A stretch of 64,000 nt of DNA from Rivularia sp. T60_A2020_040 (GCA_015272215.1 JACYMD010000127.1:35398-99397), one strand, 5' to 3'. Counted from the first letter of the stretch, positions 9,517 to 19,636 are shown. Notes: generated by a model from the sequence alone, not told the origin. Program-made: numbers and translations.

Positions 9517-11037
9517 ATGAGTCTTACATTTCAAGATTTAGGAATTTCAGAACAGCGTCTTGCACAATTAGAAAAACTCGGTTTTACAACACCGACTAAT
9601 ATTCAAGAACAGGCAATTCCTCAACTTTTATCAGGTCGTGACGTAGTAGGTCAATCCCAGACGGGAACTGGTAAAACCGCAGCATTCTCTCTGCCAATTT
9701 TAGAGCGGATAGATGCTAATGAAAAAGCAGTACAAGCGATAGTTTTAGCTCCAACTCGTGAACTTGCAATGCAGGTTCATAGTGCGATTGCAGAATTTGT
9801 TGGTACTCAAAGATTGAAAATTGTGGCAATCTATGGTGGTCAGTCAATCGACCGTCAAATGATGCAATTAAAGCGTGGTGTTCATGTTGTTGTGGGTACA
9901 CCAGGACGAGTAATTGATTTATTGGATAGAGGTTGTTTGAAGCTCGACCATGTAAAGTGGTTTGTGTTGGATGAAGCCGATGAAATGCTGAGCATGGGCT
10001 TTATTGATGATGTAGAGAAAATCCTGTCTAAAGCACCAAAAGAGCGTCAGACAGCTTTATTCTCGGCGACAATGCCGCCCTCAATTCGCCAGTTGGTGAA
10101 TAAGTTTTTAAATGATCCCGTAACAGTAACGGTTCAACAACCAAAAGCAGCTCCGAATAAAATTAATCAGGTAGCTTACTTAATACCGCGTCACTGGACG
10201 AAAGCAAGAGCTTTGCAGCCTATTTTGGAGATGGAAGATCCGGAAACTGCGTTGATTTTTGTTCGTACTCGACGTACCGCAGCAGAATTAACCAATCAGT
10301 TACAATCAGCTGGTCACAGTGTTGATGAATATCACGGTGATTTGTCTCAACAAGCGCGGGAAAGATTGTTAGGACGTTTCCGCAATCGTCAAGTTCGTTG
10401 GGTAGTTGCAACTGATATTGCTGCAAGGGGTTTAGATGTTGATGAACTTTCTCACGTGATCAACTTTGATTTACCTGATAGTGTAGAAACGTATGTTCAC
10501 CGTATCGGTCGTACTGGTAGGGCTGGTAAAGAAGGAACTGCTATTTCCTTAGTACAACCCTTTGAGCGACGTAAACAGCAAACTATTGAACGTCATAACC
10601 GCCAGAATTGGCAAATGCTTCCTATTCCTACCCGCGCTCAAATTGAAGCACGACAGTTGGAAAAACTGCAACTTCAGGTTAAAGAAGCTTTGAGTGGTGA
10701 ACGTTTGGCTTCGTTTTTACCGATAGTACGGGAATTAAGCGAAGAATATGATGCTCACGCCATTGCAGCAGCAGCTTTACAAATAGCTTATGACCAAACC
10801 CGTCCGGATTGGTTAAAAGCAGACAGTATTCCCGAAGAAGAAGAGAATTATTCTTCTTCAGGTAAACCCAGACTGCGTTCTTCTTCATCACGTCGTTCTT
10901 CTGGGGATAAAAGCCGCCGTTGGTCGCAATCGGAAGGCAACAATAGAGATGGAAATGGCAAGCGTGGTGGTGGAACTCCCAAACCCAAACTTAAAACAAA
11001 CCATCGAGAAACTTCTTCGGTACATCAGAATCAATAG
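9517..11037 (+). CDS. DEAD-box RNA helicase (CrhR/DeaD-like)
   Basis: ATP-dependent RNA helicase of 506 residues. The AGGAGA box lies seven bases before the ATG at 9517. All motifs are intact: Q motif IQEQAIP, Walker A SQTGTGKTAAF, PTREL, TPGR, DEAD (residues 152-155), SAT, the RGLDV block and HRIGRTGR. The C-terminal tail (about 430-506) is Ser/Arg/Gly-rich with repeated SSRRSS-type segments, as in cold- and redox-responsive cyanobacterial helicases such as CrhR. Likely acts in ribosome assembly or mRNA unwinding in the cold. The long leader suggests post-transcriptional control, which is an inference. Confidence 0.93.
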   Translation: MSLTFQDLGISEQRLAQLEKLGFTTPTNIQEQAIPQLLSGRDVVGQSQTGTGKTAAFSLPILERIDANEKAVQAIVLAPTRELAMQVHSAIAEFVGTQRLKIVAIYGGQSIDRQMMQLKRGVHVVVGTPGRVIDLLDRGCLKLDHVKWFVLDEADEMLSMGFIDDVEKILSKAPKERQTALFSATMPPSIRQLVNKFLNDPVTVTVQQPKAAPNKINQVAYLIPRHWTKARALQPILEMEDPETALIFVRTRRTAAELTNQLQSAGHSVDEYHGDLSQQARERLLGRFRNRQVRWVVATDIAARGLDVDELSHVINFDLPDSVETYVHRIGRTGRAGKEGTAISLVQPFERRKQQTIERHNRQNWQMLPIPTRAQIEARQLEKLQLQVKEALSGERLASFLPIVRELSEEYDAHAIAAAALQIAYDQTRPDWLKADSIPEEEENYSSSGKPRLRSSSSRRSSGDKSRRWSQSEGNNRDGNGKRGGGTPKPKLKTNHRETSSVHQNQ

Positions 11038-11409
11038 AATCAATTCGGTTCTATCACCGCAAAAGAATCGGCATTTTCTTAAGTACTAAATTGGTTTTGT
11101 TTTAGAAACAATCTCTACTAGTTAGTAAATTTCAAATTTAATTTAGAACAACTTTACTGGTAGAGAAATCAAATTTCCATCAATCAGCAAGTAACTGGTT
11201 CCAATGCAAGTTTCATGCTTCCGAATATGGAAGAAGAAAGTTAAAAACATCGCAATGGAGCCAGTAATTATTTGATTTTAGATACTTCGGCAAGCTCAGC
11301 ACAAGTTTTAGATTTTAGATTTTGGATTTTGGATTAGTTAGTACCACCGGAGTTAGTTATTACACCTTAAACCTTTGACCTTTGACCTTTGACTTTAAAC
11401 CTTAAACTT
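11038..11409. repeat. Intergenic region with heptamer repeats and TTAGTACCACCGGAGTTA unit
   Basis: Convergent spacer between the helicase and the aldo/keto reductase. A weak TAGAATC/GGTTCTA hairpin sits just after the helicase stop codon. From about 11276 to 11408 the spacer is made of tandem TTTTAGA, ACCTTTG and CTTTAAA heptamers plus the TTAGTACCACCGGAGTTA unit that also occurs before argH. No gene is seen. Confidence 0.6.
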
Positions 11410-12360
11410 TTAATTCAACCAAGGACGACTAATTTCATCTAACTGAATAACTTCATCATCGCTTAATTTCCAGCCTAAAGCACCAGCATTTTGTTTGACT
11501 TGTTCTGCTGTTTTGACTCCAGAAATGGGAATTACATTACCTTGAGCAATTAACCAGTTGAGAGCTACTTGTGCGGGAGTACGATTGTATTTTTCGCCAA
11601 TAGTTCGTAATAATGATATGACTGGCTGAATTTTTTGTAAATTGTCTTTATTAAATCGCGGGTCTATTTTTCTGGCTCCAGTCGGATTTATATTACTATC
11701 GGTGGCATATTTACCTGTAAGTAATCCTTGAGCTAAAGGACTATATGCCAAAATTGTTACACCTAATTGTTTTGCTGTGGTGATAATTCCTTGGGTTTCA
11801 ACTTGACGAGTTAATAAAGAATAACGTACTTGATTAACTGCTAAAGATATGCCACGACGAGCTAATATTTGGTGTGCTTCTTGCATTTGACTTTGGGAAT
11901 AATTACTCACACCAATTGCTTTAATTCTACCTTTTTCCACCTCAGTTGCTAAAGCATTCATTAATGTTTCTTGGCTCATAAAAAAAGCAAAAGGCCAATG
12001 TACTTGATACAATGCAACTTGTTCTAATTGCAGACGCTTCAGACTTTCGGTTAAGGCATCGCTGACAGATTGAGCCGAAAATCGCCAAGGTAAAGGACCA
12101 AACTTAGTGGCAATTTGCACTTGTTGATCCGTTTTTTTGATAAATTTTCCCAACAATTCTTCTGAAAGTCCCAAGCCATAGACTTCCGCAGTATCAAAAA
12201 ACGTAATACCCGCTTCAATGGCAGCGTTAAAAGCTTGTTCTACTTGTTCTGAACCGTAATCATTGCCATAATTCCAAAATAGTTTATCACCCCAAGCCCA
12301 AGTACCCAGACACAAAGGGGTAACTGATACCGCATTTTGTCCTAATGTGATGCTTTCCAC
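11410..12360 (-). CDS. Aldo/keto reductase
   Basis: 316-residue NADPH-dependent oxidoreductase with a TIM-barrel fold. The catalytic tetrad is visible: Asp and Tyr in FFDTAEVYG, Lys in QIATKFG and His in YQVHWP. The cofactor end carries AIGVSNYSQSQM, LAYSPLAQGLLTGKY and the C-terminal ISGVKTAEQVKQN segment. The physiological substrate cannot be read from sequence; related cyanobacterial and plant enzymes reduce pyridoxal or carbonyl compounds. The last codons fall inside a heptamer-repeat-bordered spacer. It appears to be a single-gene unit. Confidence 0.92.
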   Translation of the reverse strand: MESITLGQNAVSVTPLCLGTWAWGDKLFWNYGNDYGSEQVEQAFNAAIEAGITFFDTAEVYGLGLSEELLGKFIKKTDQQVQIATKFGPLPWRFSAQSVSDALTESLKRLQLEQVALYQVHWPFAFFMSQETLMNALATEVEKGRIKAIGVSNYSQSQMQEAHQILARRGISLAVNQVRYSLLTRQVETQGIITTAKQLGVTILAYSPLAQGLLTGKYATDSNINPTGARKIDPRFNKDNLQKIQPVISLLRTIGEKYNRTPAQVALNWLIAQGNVIPISGVKTAEQVKQNAGALGWKLSDDEVIQLDEISRPWLN

Positions 12361-12668
12361 TGTTACCTAAATATTTTTACAATACTTTACTTTAAGTGTA
12401 TCGCTAGGTAATGGAGAAGAACTAGTGATAGCTCTTAATAGAAAATTATTAGCTACTCCCTTCCCGGTAGAAGATTACCGATTAAAAAACCGCAGAGACG
12501 CAGAGAACACAGAGAAAAGAGGTAAAAAGAGATAGATAATCTTAAAGCGGAATAGGAGTAATAGTTAATGGGATAATAGCAGAGTAGCTACCGATTAAAT
12601 TAGATAACTGTGCCAGTCTAATTATGATTACTTCTACTAATCATTGATATTTTGACATTTAAATCCTT
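12361..12668. repeat. Spacer with CGCAGAGACGCAGAG repeat
   Basis: Divergent spacer. At 12486-12518 is an ACCGCAGAGACGCAGAG tract, also found inverted at 50043-50077 and 57559-57592. No gene is seen in the rest, which should hold the promoters of both flanking genes. Confidence 0.55.
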
Positions 12669-14153
12669 ATGACAAGCAGCAATTCTTTACCCAATCCAGA
12701 ATCCAATAACTCGCAACAAATCAAATCTCTGCCTCGAATCAACTTATTAACCATGTTCCGTTTGGGTTTATTTCAAATGGGATTGGGGATTATGTCCCTG
12801 TTGACATTAGGGGTACTCAATCGAGTTATGATTGACGAACTTAAGGTTTTGCCTTTGATTGCAGCAGGTGCGATCGCCATGTACCAGTTTGTCAGTCCAG
12901 TACGAATTTGGTTTGGTCAGATGTCCGATACGAAACCGATTAAGGGCTATCATCGTTCTGGGTATGTATGGATTGGTGCAGTTTTTTTTACTATTCTTTC
13001 TTTTGTGGCGCTACAAGTTGTGTGGCAGTTGGGCTATAGCTTACAAGCAAATGGATGGAATTTTGCAACTTCCGGTTGGGCTGGAATATTAGCATTAATT
13101 TTTGCACTTTATGGTTTAGCTCTCAGTGCTAGTTCTACACCTTTTACGGCATTATTAGTAGATGTAACTGACGAAGACAACCGTTCTCAATTGATTGGTG
13201 TTGTATGGTCAATGTTGATGGTTGGGATTGTGATTGGAGCCATTGTCAGTTCTAGATTACTAGAAACACCAGAAATTTGTGGCTCTGCTATTTTATCTTA
13301 TGATCCTTCTCAAGGTGGAAAAATAGCAAATATTTCGCAATTAAAAGCTACAATTAATCCTGTATTTATAATTATGCCAGCGTTAGTTTTCGGACTATGT
13401 ATTTTGGCAACATTTGGAGTAGAAAAAAAATATTCTCGTTATTCTTTACGTTCGCAAGCTGTAGAAAGAGAAGACCAAATCAGTTTAAAAAAGGCATTAA
13501 AAATTTTAACTGCTAGTCGTCAAACTGGTTTATTTTTCAGTTTTTTATTGGTATTAACTATCAGTTTGTTTATGCAAGATTCAATTTTAGAACCTTATGG
13601 TGGAGAAGTGTTTGGAATGTGTATTGCTGAAACCACCAGATTAAACATTCCTTTTGGAATTGGTACTTTAATTGGAATTGCTTCAACTGGTTTTTTATTA
13701 GTACCGCGTTTGGGAAAGAAAAATACTACAAAATTAGGATGTATTAGCGCCGGACTTTGCAATGGTTTAATTATTATGGCTGGATTTAGTGCCAGTAAAA
13801 CTTTGTTAATGGGTAGTTTGTTGTTTTTTGGTTTAGCATCTGGAATGCTGACAGCAGGGGCTACTAGTTTGATGTTAGATTTAACAGCAGCGGAAACTGC
13901 GGGAACATTTATTGGTGCTTGGGGATTAGCGCAAGCAATGGCAAGGGGTTCGGCAACGGTACTTGGTGGAGGATTTTTAAATTTAGGGAAAACGCTGTTT
14001 GAATTACCAGTAATGGCTTATGGATTAGTGTTTTTTCTACAAGGAATAGGAATGATTTTTGCGATTTTATTATTAGAAAAAGTCAATGTTAAAGAATTTC
14101 AAAAAAATGCTAAATTGGCAATTAGTTCGATATTAGAAAATGAATTAGATTAA
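12669..14153 (+). CDS. BCD-family (PucC-like) MFS protein, probable chlorophyll-protein assembly factor
   Basis: 494 residues with about 12 membrane helices, of the bacteriochlorophyll delivery family that includes PucC and LhaA of purple bacteria. The start block INLLTMFRLGLFQMGLGIMS, then GVLNRVMIDEL and the loop FGQMSDTKPIKGYHRSGY are characteristic of this group. Cyanobacterial members are thought to help deliver chlorophyll to, or assemble, chlorophyll-binding proteins (family knowledge). The C-terminal tail is Lys-rich and cytoplasmic. It is followed after about 100 bp of repeats by an IMPase-family gene on the same strand. Confidence 0.88.
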   Translation: MTSSNSLPNPESNNSQQIKSLPRINLLTMFRLGLFQMGLGIMSLLTLGVLNRVMIDELKVLPLIAAGAIAMYQFVSPVRIWFGQMSDTKPIKGYHRSGYVWIGAVFFTILSFVALQVVWQLGYSLQANGWNFATSGWAGILALIFALYGLALSASSTPFTALLVDVTDEDNRSQLIGVVWSMLMVGIVIGAIVSSRLLETPEICGSAILSYDPSQGGKIANISQLKATINPVFIIMPALVFGLCILATFGVEKKYSRYSLRSQAVEREDQISLKKALKILTASRQTGLFFSFLLVLTISLFMQDSILEPYGGEVFGMCIAETTRLNIPFGIGTLIGIASTGFLLVPRLGKKNTTKLGCISAGLCNGLIIMAGFSASKTLLMGSLLFFGLASGMLTAGATSLMLDLTAAETAGTFIGAWGLAQAMARGSATVLGGGFLNLGKTLFELPVMAYGLVFFLQGIGMIFAILLLEKVNVKEFQKNAKLAISSILENELD

Positions 14154-14155
14154 AA

Positions 14156-14247
14156 CAGTTGACAGTTGACAGTTGTTTATTACCCATTACCAATTACCTA
14201 TTACCAATTACCTATTACCTATTACCTATTACCTATTACCTATTAAT
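14156..14247 (+). repeat. Tandem heptamers (ACAGTTG and TACCTAT types)
   Basis: Tandem copies of ACAGTTG followed by many copies of ATTACCT/ATTACCA. The repeat is open in the frame of the next gene, which gives that gene a false in-frame N-terminal extension (LPITNYLLPI-type residues). Confidence 0.75.
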
Positions 14248-14250
14248 AAT

Positions 14251-15045
14251 ATGAACGATTTTTGGAATAATATTTTAGAATTTTCTCAAAGTATTACTAC
14301 TAGAATTGGCAAGCAGTTAATGCAAGATTTTGGTAGGGTACAAGCTGATAGTAAAGCTGATGGTAGTTTGGTGACAAAAGCGGATAAATGGGCTGATAAT
14401 CAAATTGGAGATGCGATTACTACCCAATTTCCTGATCATGGTATTCTTAGCGAAGAAAATAATACGGTTTTTCCTGATAATGAATGGTGTTGGATAGTTG
14501 ACCCTTTAGATGGTACTACTAACTTTACAAGGGGAATTCCTATTTGGTGTATTTCTCTAGGGTTACTTTACAAAGGTACCCCTGTATTTGGCTATGTTTA
14601 CGCACCACCGACTGATGAAGCTTTTTATGGATATTGGCAAGGTGATTCTGGGTTAAGTTTACCTTCAGGAGCATTTTACAATCATCATCAAATCAAAACC
14701 AGTGACGATAATATAAGTAAAAATCATTTTTTCAATGTATGTTCTCGGAGTACGTCGGTAATTAATCCGGATTTTCCCTGTAAAATCAGAATGCTTGGTG
14801 TTGCTAGCTATAATTTCCTTACCATCGCTACCGGAGCGGTATTAGGTGCGATTGAAGCGACACCCAAAGTCTGGGATATAGCTGGTGCTTGGGTAATTTT
14901 ACAAGCTGCTGGAGGTTGTTGGATATCTTTGAAATCTCAGCCTTTTCCTTTAGTGGTAGGTGAAGACTATAGTACAAAATCTTTACCTACATTAGCTGTA
15001 AGTAAACCGGAATTAATTCAGATTTTTAAAACTTTGGTGGATTAA
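14251..15045 (+). CDS. Inositol monophosphatase family protein
   Basis: 264-residue Mg-dependent phosphatase of the IMPase/FBPase/CysQ superfamily. Metal-binding motifs are GILSEEN, WIVDPLDGTTNFTRG and the C-terminal WDIAGAWVILQAAGG. I place the start at the ATG at 14251; an in-frame ATG at 14173 would only translate heptamer repeats. The substrate could be myo-inositol-1-phosphate, histidinol phosphate or another sugar phosphate; the sequence alone does not decide. It may share a transcript with the upstream BCD-family gene. Confidence 0.9.
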   Translation: MNDFWNNILEFSQSITTRIGKQLMQDFGRVQADSKADGSLVTKADKWADNQIGDAITTQFPDHGILSEENNTVFPDNEWCWIVDPLDGTTNFTRGIPIWCISLGLLYKGTPVFGYVYAPPTDEAFYGYWQGDSGLSLPSGAFYNHHQIKTSDDNISKNHFFNVCSRSTSVINPDFPCKIRMLGVASYNFLTIATGAVLGAIEATPKVWDIAGAWVILQAAGGCWISLKSQPFPLVVGEDYSTKSLPTLAVSKPELIQIFKTLVD

Positions 15046-15107
15046 TTCTTATTTGTAGTTGTAGATTGGGTTACTTATTTTCTTGTATAACCCAACCTCG
15101 GAAATAA

Positions 15108-15165
15108 TCACGGATTAAAAAGGATTACACGGATTACACGGATTTTAATTACAAATTACAAATTA
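15108..15165. repeat. CACGGATTACACGGATT heptamer tract
   Basis: Short spacer between convergent genes made of AATCACGGATTAAAAAGGATTACACGG-type units followed by ACAAATT heptamers. The same family appears at 28360-28396, 28867-28912, 28929-28965 and 40850-40892. Confidence 0.65.
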
Positions 15166-15169
15166 CCAA

Positions 15170-15937
15170 TTACAAATAATTATCGGTAATTTCACCATCT
15201 TCCAAGAATGCCACATTGTCAGCAAAACTCTGAATTCGAGAATCATGAGTTACCATGACAACGGTGCTTCCACCTTCTTTAGCTAAATTACACAATAATT
15301 CGATAACAGCTTGTCCGTTATGAGAATCTAGTGCGGCAGTTGGTTCATCTGCCATAATTAATTGAGGATTTCCTGCTAAAGCACGAGCGATGGCAATTCG
15401 TTGTTTTTGTCCACCAGATAAGTCACGAGGCAGCAAATTGGCTTTATTGGCTAATCCTACCATATCTAATAATTCTAAAGCCTGATGAGTGGCGGATTTA
15501 CCCTTAATACCTTTAATTTCCAAAGCGACTTGGACATTTTCTACTGCATTTAAAGCACCGAACAAGTTAAAGCCTTGAAAAATAAAACCAATATGATCCC
15601 TTCTAAACCGAGATAATTTTTTCCGAGACATCCGCGTAATTTCTTCCCCCAAAAGATAGACTTTCCCATTGGTAGGAGTCAAAATTCCTGCCAAAATTGA
15701 TAATAAAGTGGTTTTCCCCGAACCGGAATGTCCCATTAACAGTTGAATGGTACCCTTGCTCACATCCAAATCAATTCCTTTGAGTGCTACGTAGCGCTGT
15801 CTCCCAGATTGATATACCATTTCTATTCCTTTAGCAGAAATAGCAGAGGTTTTCAATTTACTTACATCAGTAGATTGTGAATTATTCCAACTGTCGATTC
15901 TGTTCGTCACTATACATTGATTTTGAGAAATAGTCAT
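15170..15937 (-). CDS. DevA-like ABC exporter ATP-binding protein
   Basis: 255-residue ATPase of the LolD/MacB/DevA type. Walker A is GHSGSGKTTLL (near residue 89), the signature is LSGGQKQRIAIARAL, Walker B is LIMADEPTAALDS, and the switch His lies in MVTHDSRI. The N-terminal 35 residues are extra compared with LolD-type proteins, and DevA homologues start near EMVYQSGRQRYVALKGIDL. It lies 123 bp downstream of a DevC-like permease, so the two should form one exporter. DevBCA systems export glycolipids or other envelope compounds through a TolC-type channel in heterocystous cyanobacteria (family knowledge). The substrate here is unknown. Confidence 0.87.
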   Translation of the reverse strand: MTISQNQCIVTNRIDSWNNSQSTDVSKLKTSAISAKGIEMVYQSGRQRYVALKGIDLDVSKGTIQLLMGHSGSGKTTLLSILAGILTPTNGKVYLLGEEITRMSRKKLSRFRRDHIGFIFQGFNLFGALNAVENVQVALEIKGIKGKSATHQALELLDMVGLANKANLLPRDLSGGQKQRIAIARALAGNPQLIMADEPTAALDSHNGQAVIELLCNLAKEGGSTVVMVTHDSRIQSFADNVAFLEDGEITDNYL

Positions 15938-16060
15938 TTCTTTTAGGGAAGGATATTAATTTTTAGGCTTTGTACAATGAAAAGGTAAAATTACTTATAA
16001 GTTTTTAAAATAAGAACAAAAATTTACTCTTAAGATAGAACAGTTTACTTAGGAAAAATA

Positions 16061-17311
16061 CTATGCTTTGAATACAATTGCCGGATCAACTTTGCTGACT
16101 TTCTGAATTGCGAATAAAGCCGAACCCACGCACATCAACACCGTTACGCCAAAAACTCCCACGGCTGTTAATGGAGTAATCAAAATTACGATGCCTTGAG
16201 TTGCTAGCGTCCAAGCTCCTAACCCCCAACAAAGCAACATTCCGGGAATATAGCCAAGAATCGCCATCCACAAAGCCTGCTCGATGATAATGCCGTATAT
16301 GACTCTATTGGACGCTCCCATGGCTTTGAGTGTTCCAAATTCTTTGAGATGGTCGGCAACCGCTGAGTATAATATTTGACCTACTATTACGACACCAACA
16401 ACTATACCGACGCTGGCACCCAAGCCTAAAATAAACCCGATCCCCGTTGACTGCTGCCAAAATACACGTATCTTTTGAGACAACTCTGCGGTGGTATATG
16501 CTTTAGTTTCGGGGAAAGTCGATTCTAAACGTTTTTTGAGTTCTGGGATATTTTCACCGGGTTGTGCTTGAATCAATACATAAGAAATAGGTGTATTCAA
16601 GCTTAATGTTGGTGGTGGTTCGTTGGCAGATTGTTGTTTTTGAGCATTAGTATCTTTTTGATAAACGTTTCGACATTGCAGTTCTTCTCCCACCCAGGTA
16701 CAGTTAACATTAGTGGTGACGCTAGCATTAGCGTAAGCGTTTGCAGTTTCCAAGGAAGTAAATAGTACTGCACTCGAAACAACTGATTGGGTATTTTGGG
16801 TGAATCCGACTACCTGTACTGGTAAGGAGCCAATTTGAGCGGTATCTCCAATTTGTTCGACTTTGAGAGACTTCAAGTTGCTTTGATCAAGGATTACCGT
16901 ATAAGGGTTCCTCAGAGATTTTACATCACCTTCAACCATATCTCCGGGTACAAATAGTTGTCCTGTGGCAGGAAATCCAAATATTTTGACTACATTGAGT
17001 TTGCCATTGGGTACATTCCATCGAGCAGAACCTTGGAGTAAAGCTTCGGCTCGTCTGACACCATCAACTTTTCTCGCTCTCACGGCATAATCGAATAGAA
17101 GCGGTTGAGTGAGTTCAAGGTGTACCATTTTATCGGATGCTAACCAAATATCGGCTCGAGAATTTTCTACTAAAGTTGCGGTAGAACGAATTACCCCATT
17201 GAAAACTCCAGTTTGGATAGTCACTAAGCTAACAGCAAACATAATTCCGGCTTGAGCAACTAGAAATCGGGGAATATCTTCAAATAAGTTTTTGCGAGCA
17301 ATAGAAACCAT
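16061..17311 (-). CDS. DevC-like ABC exporter permease (FtsX/MacB type)
   Basis: 416 residues. A first membrane helix near residues 18-40 is followed by a large periplasmic domain of about 250 residues (MacB_PCD type), then three C-terminal helices of the FtsX fold including the cytoplasmic loop LKEFGTLKAMGASNRVIYGI. The periplasmic part contains a Cys pair (TNVNCTWVGEELQCRN) and a Gln/Asn-rich insertion near residues 215-235. It is the first gene of a pair with the ATPase downstream. No DevB/HlyD-type adaptor is encoded on either side, which is unusual for devBCA loci. Confidence 0.85.
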   Translation of the reverse strand: MVSIARKNLFEDIPRFLVAQAGIMFAVSLVTIQTGVFNGVIRSTATLVENSRADIWLASDKMVHLELTQPLLFDYAVRARKVDGVRRAEALLQGSARWNVPNGKLNVVKIFGFPATGQLFVPGDMVEGDVKSLRNPYTVILDQSNLKSLKVEQIGDTAQIGSLPVQVVGFTQNTQSVVSSAVLFTSLETANAYANASVTTNVNCTWVGEELQCRNVYQKDTNAQKQQSANEPPPTLSLNTPISYVLIQAQPGENIPELKKRLESTFPETKAYTTAELSQKIRVFWQQSTGIGFILGLGASVGIVVGVVIVGQILYSAVADHLKEFGTLKAMGASNRVIYGIIIEQALWMAILGYIPGMLLCWGLGAWTLATQGIVILITPLTAVGVFGVTVLMCVGSALFAIQKVSKVDPAIVFKA

Positions 17312-17950
17312 TGATTATAGAATCACGAAGAAAATTTACTTGACTTGCAACTTACCTTTGTTCTTCAATTGATGCAAGGTAAAAAATAATTTGTTTTTAA
17401 AAATCATTGGAAGTAGAAATTTGATCAGATACATAAATTGTTCATATTGGATTTGATAATTTTGCTTTTCAAAATGGTTTTAATAGGTTTAAAAGTAAAT
17501 ATTTATGGTTAAATTAATAAATACAACTGCAAAACCGCAATACAAAACCTCTATTAAAACTAACTTTTGATTTTAATTGCAAACAATATATTTTGATAAT
17601 GGAACTTTTTGATAATTGTGAAGTCTACTCGCTAAAATCTTTTATATATCAAAAATTATGTCAATCTCCAATTCCTACATCCACAATTTCTTGACTGTCA
17701 ATTAAATTGCAAAAGTTCCGGACATGAGTAAATATTGCCTGATATTGATGAAATATTCGTACAGATGTACGCTATTCTTGGAACTACTTAAAACATCATA
17801 AGTTCTTTTATTGTAGGTTAGCTCTCTCGACAGACCGGGATATGAGTAGTAATATCTTCCTCACCTTAGAACTTTAGTTAGTTTTAAATACTTTTGTAAA
17901 GACGCTTCAAGGATTGTTTATATTTACTTAATAATTTGTGTGGAGGTGAA
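17312..17950. other. Intergenic region, AT-rich, no gene seen
   Basis: Divergent spacer of about 640 bp between the ABC permease and the GH3 gene. No reading frame with coding character and no clear repeat was found. It must hold both promoters. The GH3 ribosome-binding site GGAGGTG lies at 17941-17947. Confidence 0.5.
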
Positions 17951-19636
17951 ATGGTAAATTTTACATTGGCGTTACTTACTAATGCGGCAAAGTTATCCAA
18001 AGCAAATTTTGTCCGTAAAACCCGTAACCCGACAGTGGTTCAAGAGCAGTTTTTACTGTCGTTGCTTAATGCTTATCAAGAAACCGAATTTGGACAAGAG
18101 TATCGGTTTGCAGAAATTAAAAGTGTCGATCAATTTCGAGAACGTCTACCCATTCTAGCTTACAGCAGCTACGAACCTTATTTAGAGCGTATTGCCAAGG
18201 GGGAACAAAATATTCTCACACCCAACCCGGTTATTTACCTGAATTTAACGAGCGGTTCTACTGGTAAACAGAAATTGATTCCAGTCACCAAACAATCTCG
18301 TAAAATCCTGAATCGTAACAATCAGGTTAGCATGGGTTTTGTTGCCGAAGCCGCGCAAAAGCGGGGTTTACCAATTGGTACAATACTCTTGACAAGTTCG
18401 GTACAATTATACGGACGTACCAGCGGTGGAATTAATTATGGTCCCGTTAGCGTTGGTGATTTACGTCTGAATAGTTTTCTGTATCAGCAAGTATTTGCGC
18501 TTCCTTATGAAGCTTTACAACCAGAAGATAATTTAGCACGTCATTACGTTTGTTTGCTTTTTGCTTTAAAAAATCCGTCTTTGAGAATTATCGCTGCCAA
18601 TTTCCCGATTTTAGGGCTACAACTGTGTCAGTATTTGGAATCTCAAGCTTTAGAACTAATTGAAGATTTAGAACAAGGAACTATTGCTCCCTGGTTGAAT
18701 TTGAAACCGGAATTACGAGCAAAATTAGAAAATAAATTATCTCCATCCCCGAAACGAGCTGCTCAACTACGTCAGATTTTACAAGAGGAAGGAAGACTTA
18801 CACCAAAATTAGTTTGGCCAAATCTCTCATTCATTAGTACTGCTCGTGGTGGCACATCAGACTTTTATCTGCAAAAATTTCCCGAATATTTTGGTGATAC
18901 CCCAATTTTTGGCGGAGTTTATTCTTCTGCGGAAGGTACTTTTGGTATTTATCCCGATTTTAATCAGGATGGGGCAATTTTAGCGATTCAAACTGGTTTC
19001 TTTGAATTTATCCCCGAAGAGGAATGGGATGTTTCCCAACCAAAAACACTTTTAGCTCATCAAGTAGAAGTCGGAAAATATTACCGTATTTTACTGTCTA
19101 ACTACAGCGGTTTATATCGTTACGATATTGGAGATGTGGTAGAAGTTGTCGGCTGGTACCAAAAAACTCCCTTAATTACATTCCGACATCGTAAGGGAGG
19201 TATGTTATCTTCAACAACAGAAAAAACTACTGAATTTCATGTTATTCAAGTAATGCAGCAGTTAGAAAAGCAATTTAATTTATCTTTAGAAAACTTTTGT
19301 ATTACTTTATCTGAAGATGATATTCCCCCTCATTATTTAGTAAACATTGAATTAGCATCGGGTCATAGTCTTAATAATCCTCAACAATTTATCATTGAGT
19401 TCGACCGTTTGTTAAAAGAAATTCATATTTCTTATGCAGCGAAAAGACCAACTCCAATACCACCACCCCGGTTAAGAATTATGGCTGCGGGAAGTTTTGC
19501 GATTATTCGACAGCGACTTTTAGAAAGAGGAATTCCCGCTTCCCAGTTAAAATTCCCTCATCTGAGCAATGATAGACAATTTCTGGCTGGATTAACTGTT
19601 GAGCAAGAAATAACGTTACTAGAAGTTAATCATTAA
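17951..19636 (+). CDS. GH3-family acyl-adenylate/amido synthetase
   Basis: 561 residues from the ATG at 17951, which is preceded by a strong GGAGGTG box; an upstream in-frame TTG is unlikely. GH3 enzymes are ANL-superfamily ligases that adenylate a carboxylic acid and join it to an amino acid (family knowledge, best studied in plants). The three nucleotide-binding motifs are present: NLTSGSTGKQKLIPVT (about 96-111), FGGVYSSAEGTFG and GLYRYDIGDVV. It is followed 59 bp later by an Asp/Asn beta-hydroxylase on the same strand, suggesting a two-gene operon that makes and then modifies an amino-acid conjugate. The natural substrate is unknown. Confidence 0.88.
   Translation: MVNFTLALLTNAAKLSKANFVRKTRNPTVVQEQFLLSLLNAYQETEFGQEYRFAEIKSVDQFRERLPILAYSSYEPYLERIAKGEQNILTPNPVIYLNLTSGSTGKQKLIPVTKQSRKILNRNNQVSMGFVAEAAQKRGLPIGTILLTSSVQLYGRTSGGINYGPVSVGDLRLNSFLYQQVFALPYEALQPEDNLARHYVCLLFALKNPSLRIIAANFPILGLQLCQYLESQALELIEDLEQGTIAPWLNLKPELRAKLENKLSPSPKRAAQLRQILQEEGRLTPKLVWPNLSFISTARGGTSDFYLQKFPEYFGDTPIFGGVYSSAEGTFGIYPDFNQDGAILAIQTGFFEFIPEEEWDVSQPKTLLAHQVEVGKYYRILLSNYSGLYRYDIGDVVEVVGWYQKTPLITFRHRKGGMLSSTTEKTTEFHVIQVMQQLEKQFNLSLENFCITLSEDDIPPHYLVNIELASGHSLNNPQQFIIEFDRLLKEIHISYAAKRPTPIPPPRLRIMAAGSFAIIRQRLLERGIPASQLKFPHLSNDRQFLAGLTVEQEITLLEVNH

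Noticed and set aside
14173..14250. Longer N-terminus of the IMPase-family protein
   Set aside because: Translates only the ATTACCT heptamer repeats; conserved sequence starts at the ATG at 14251.
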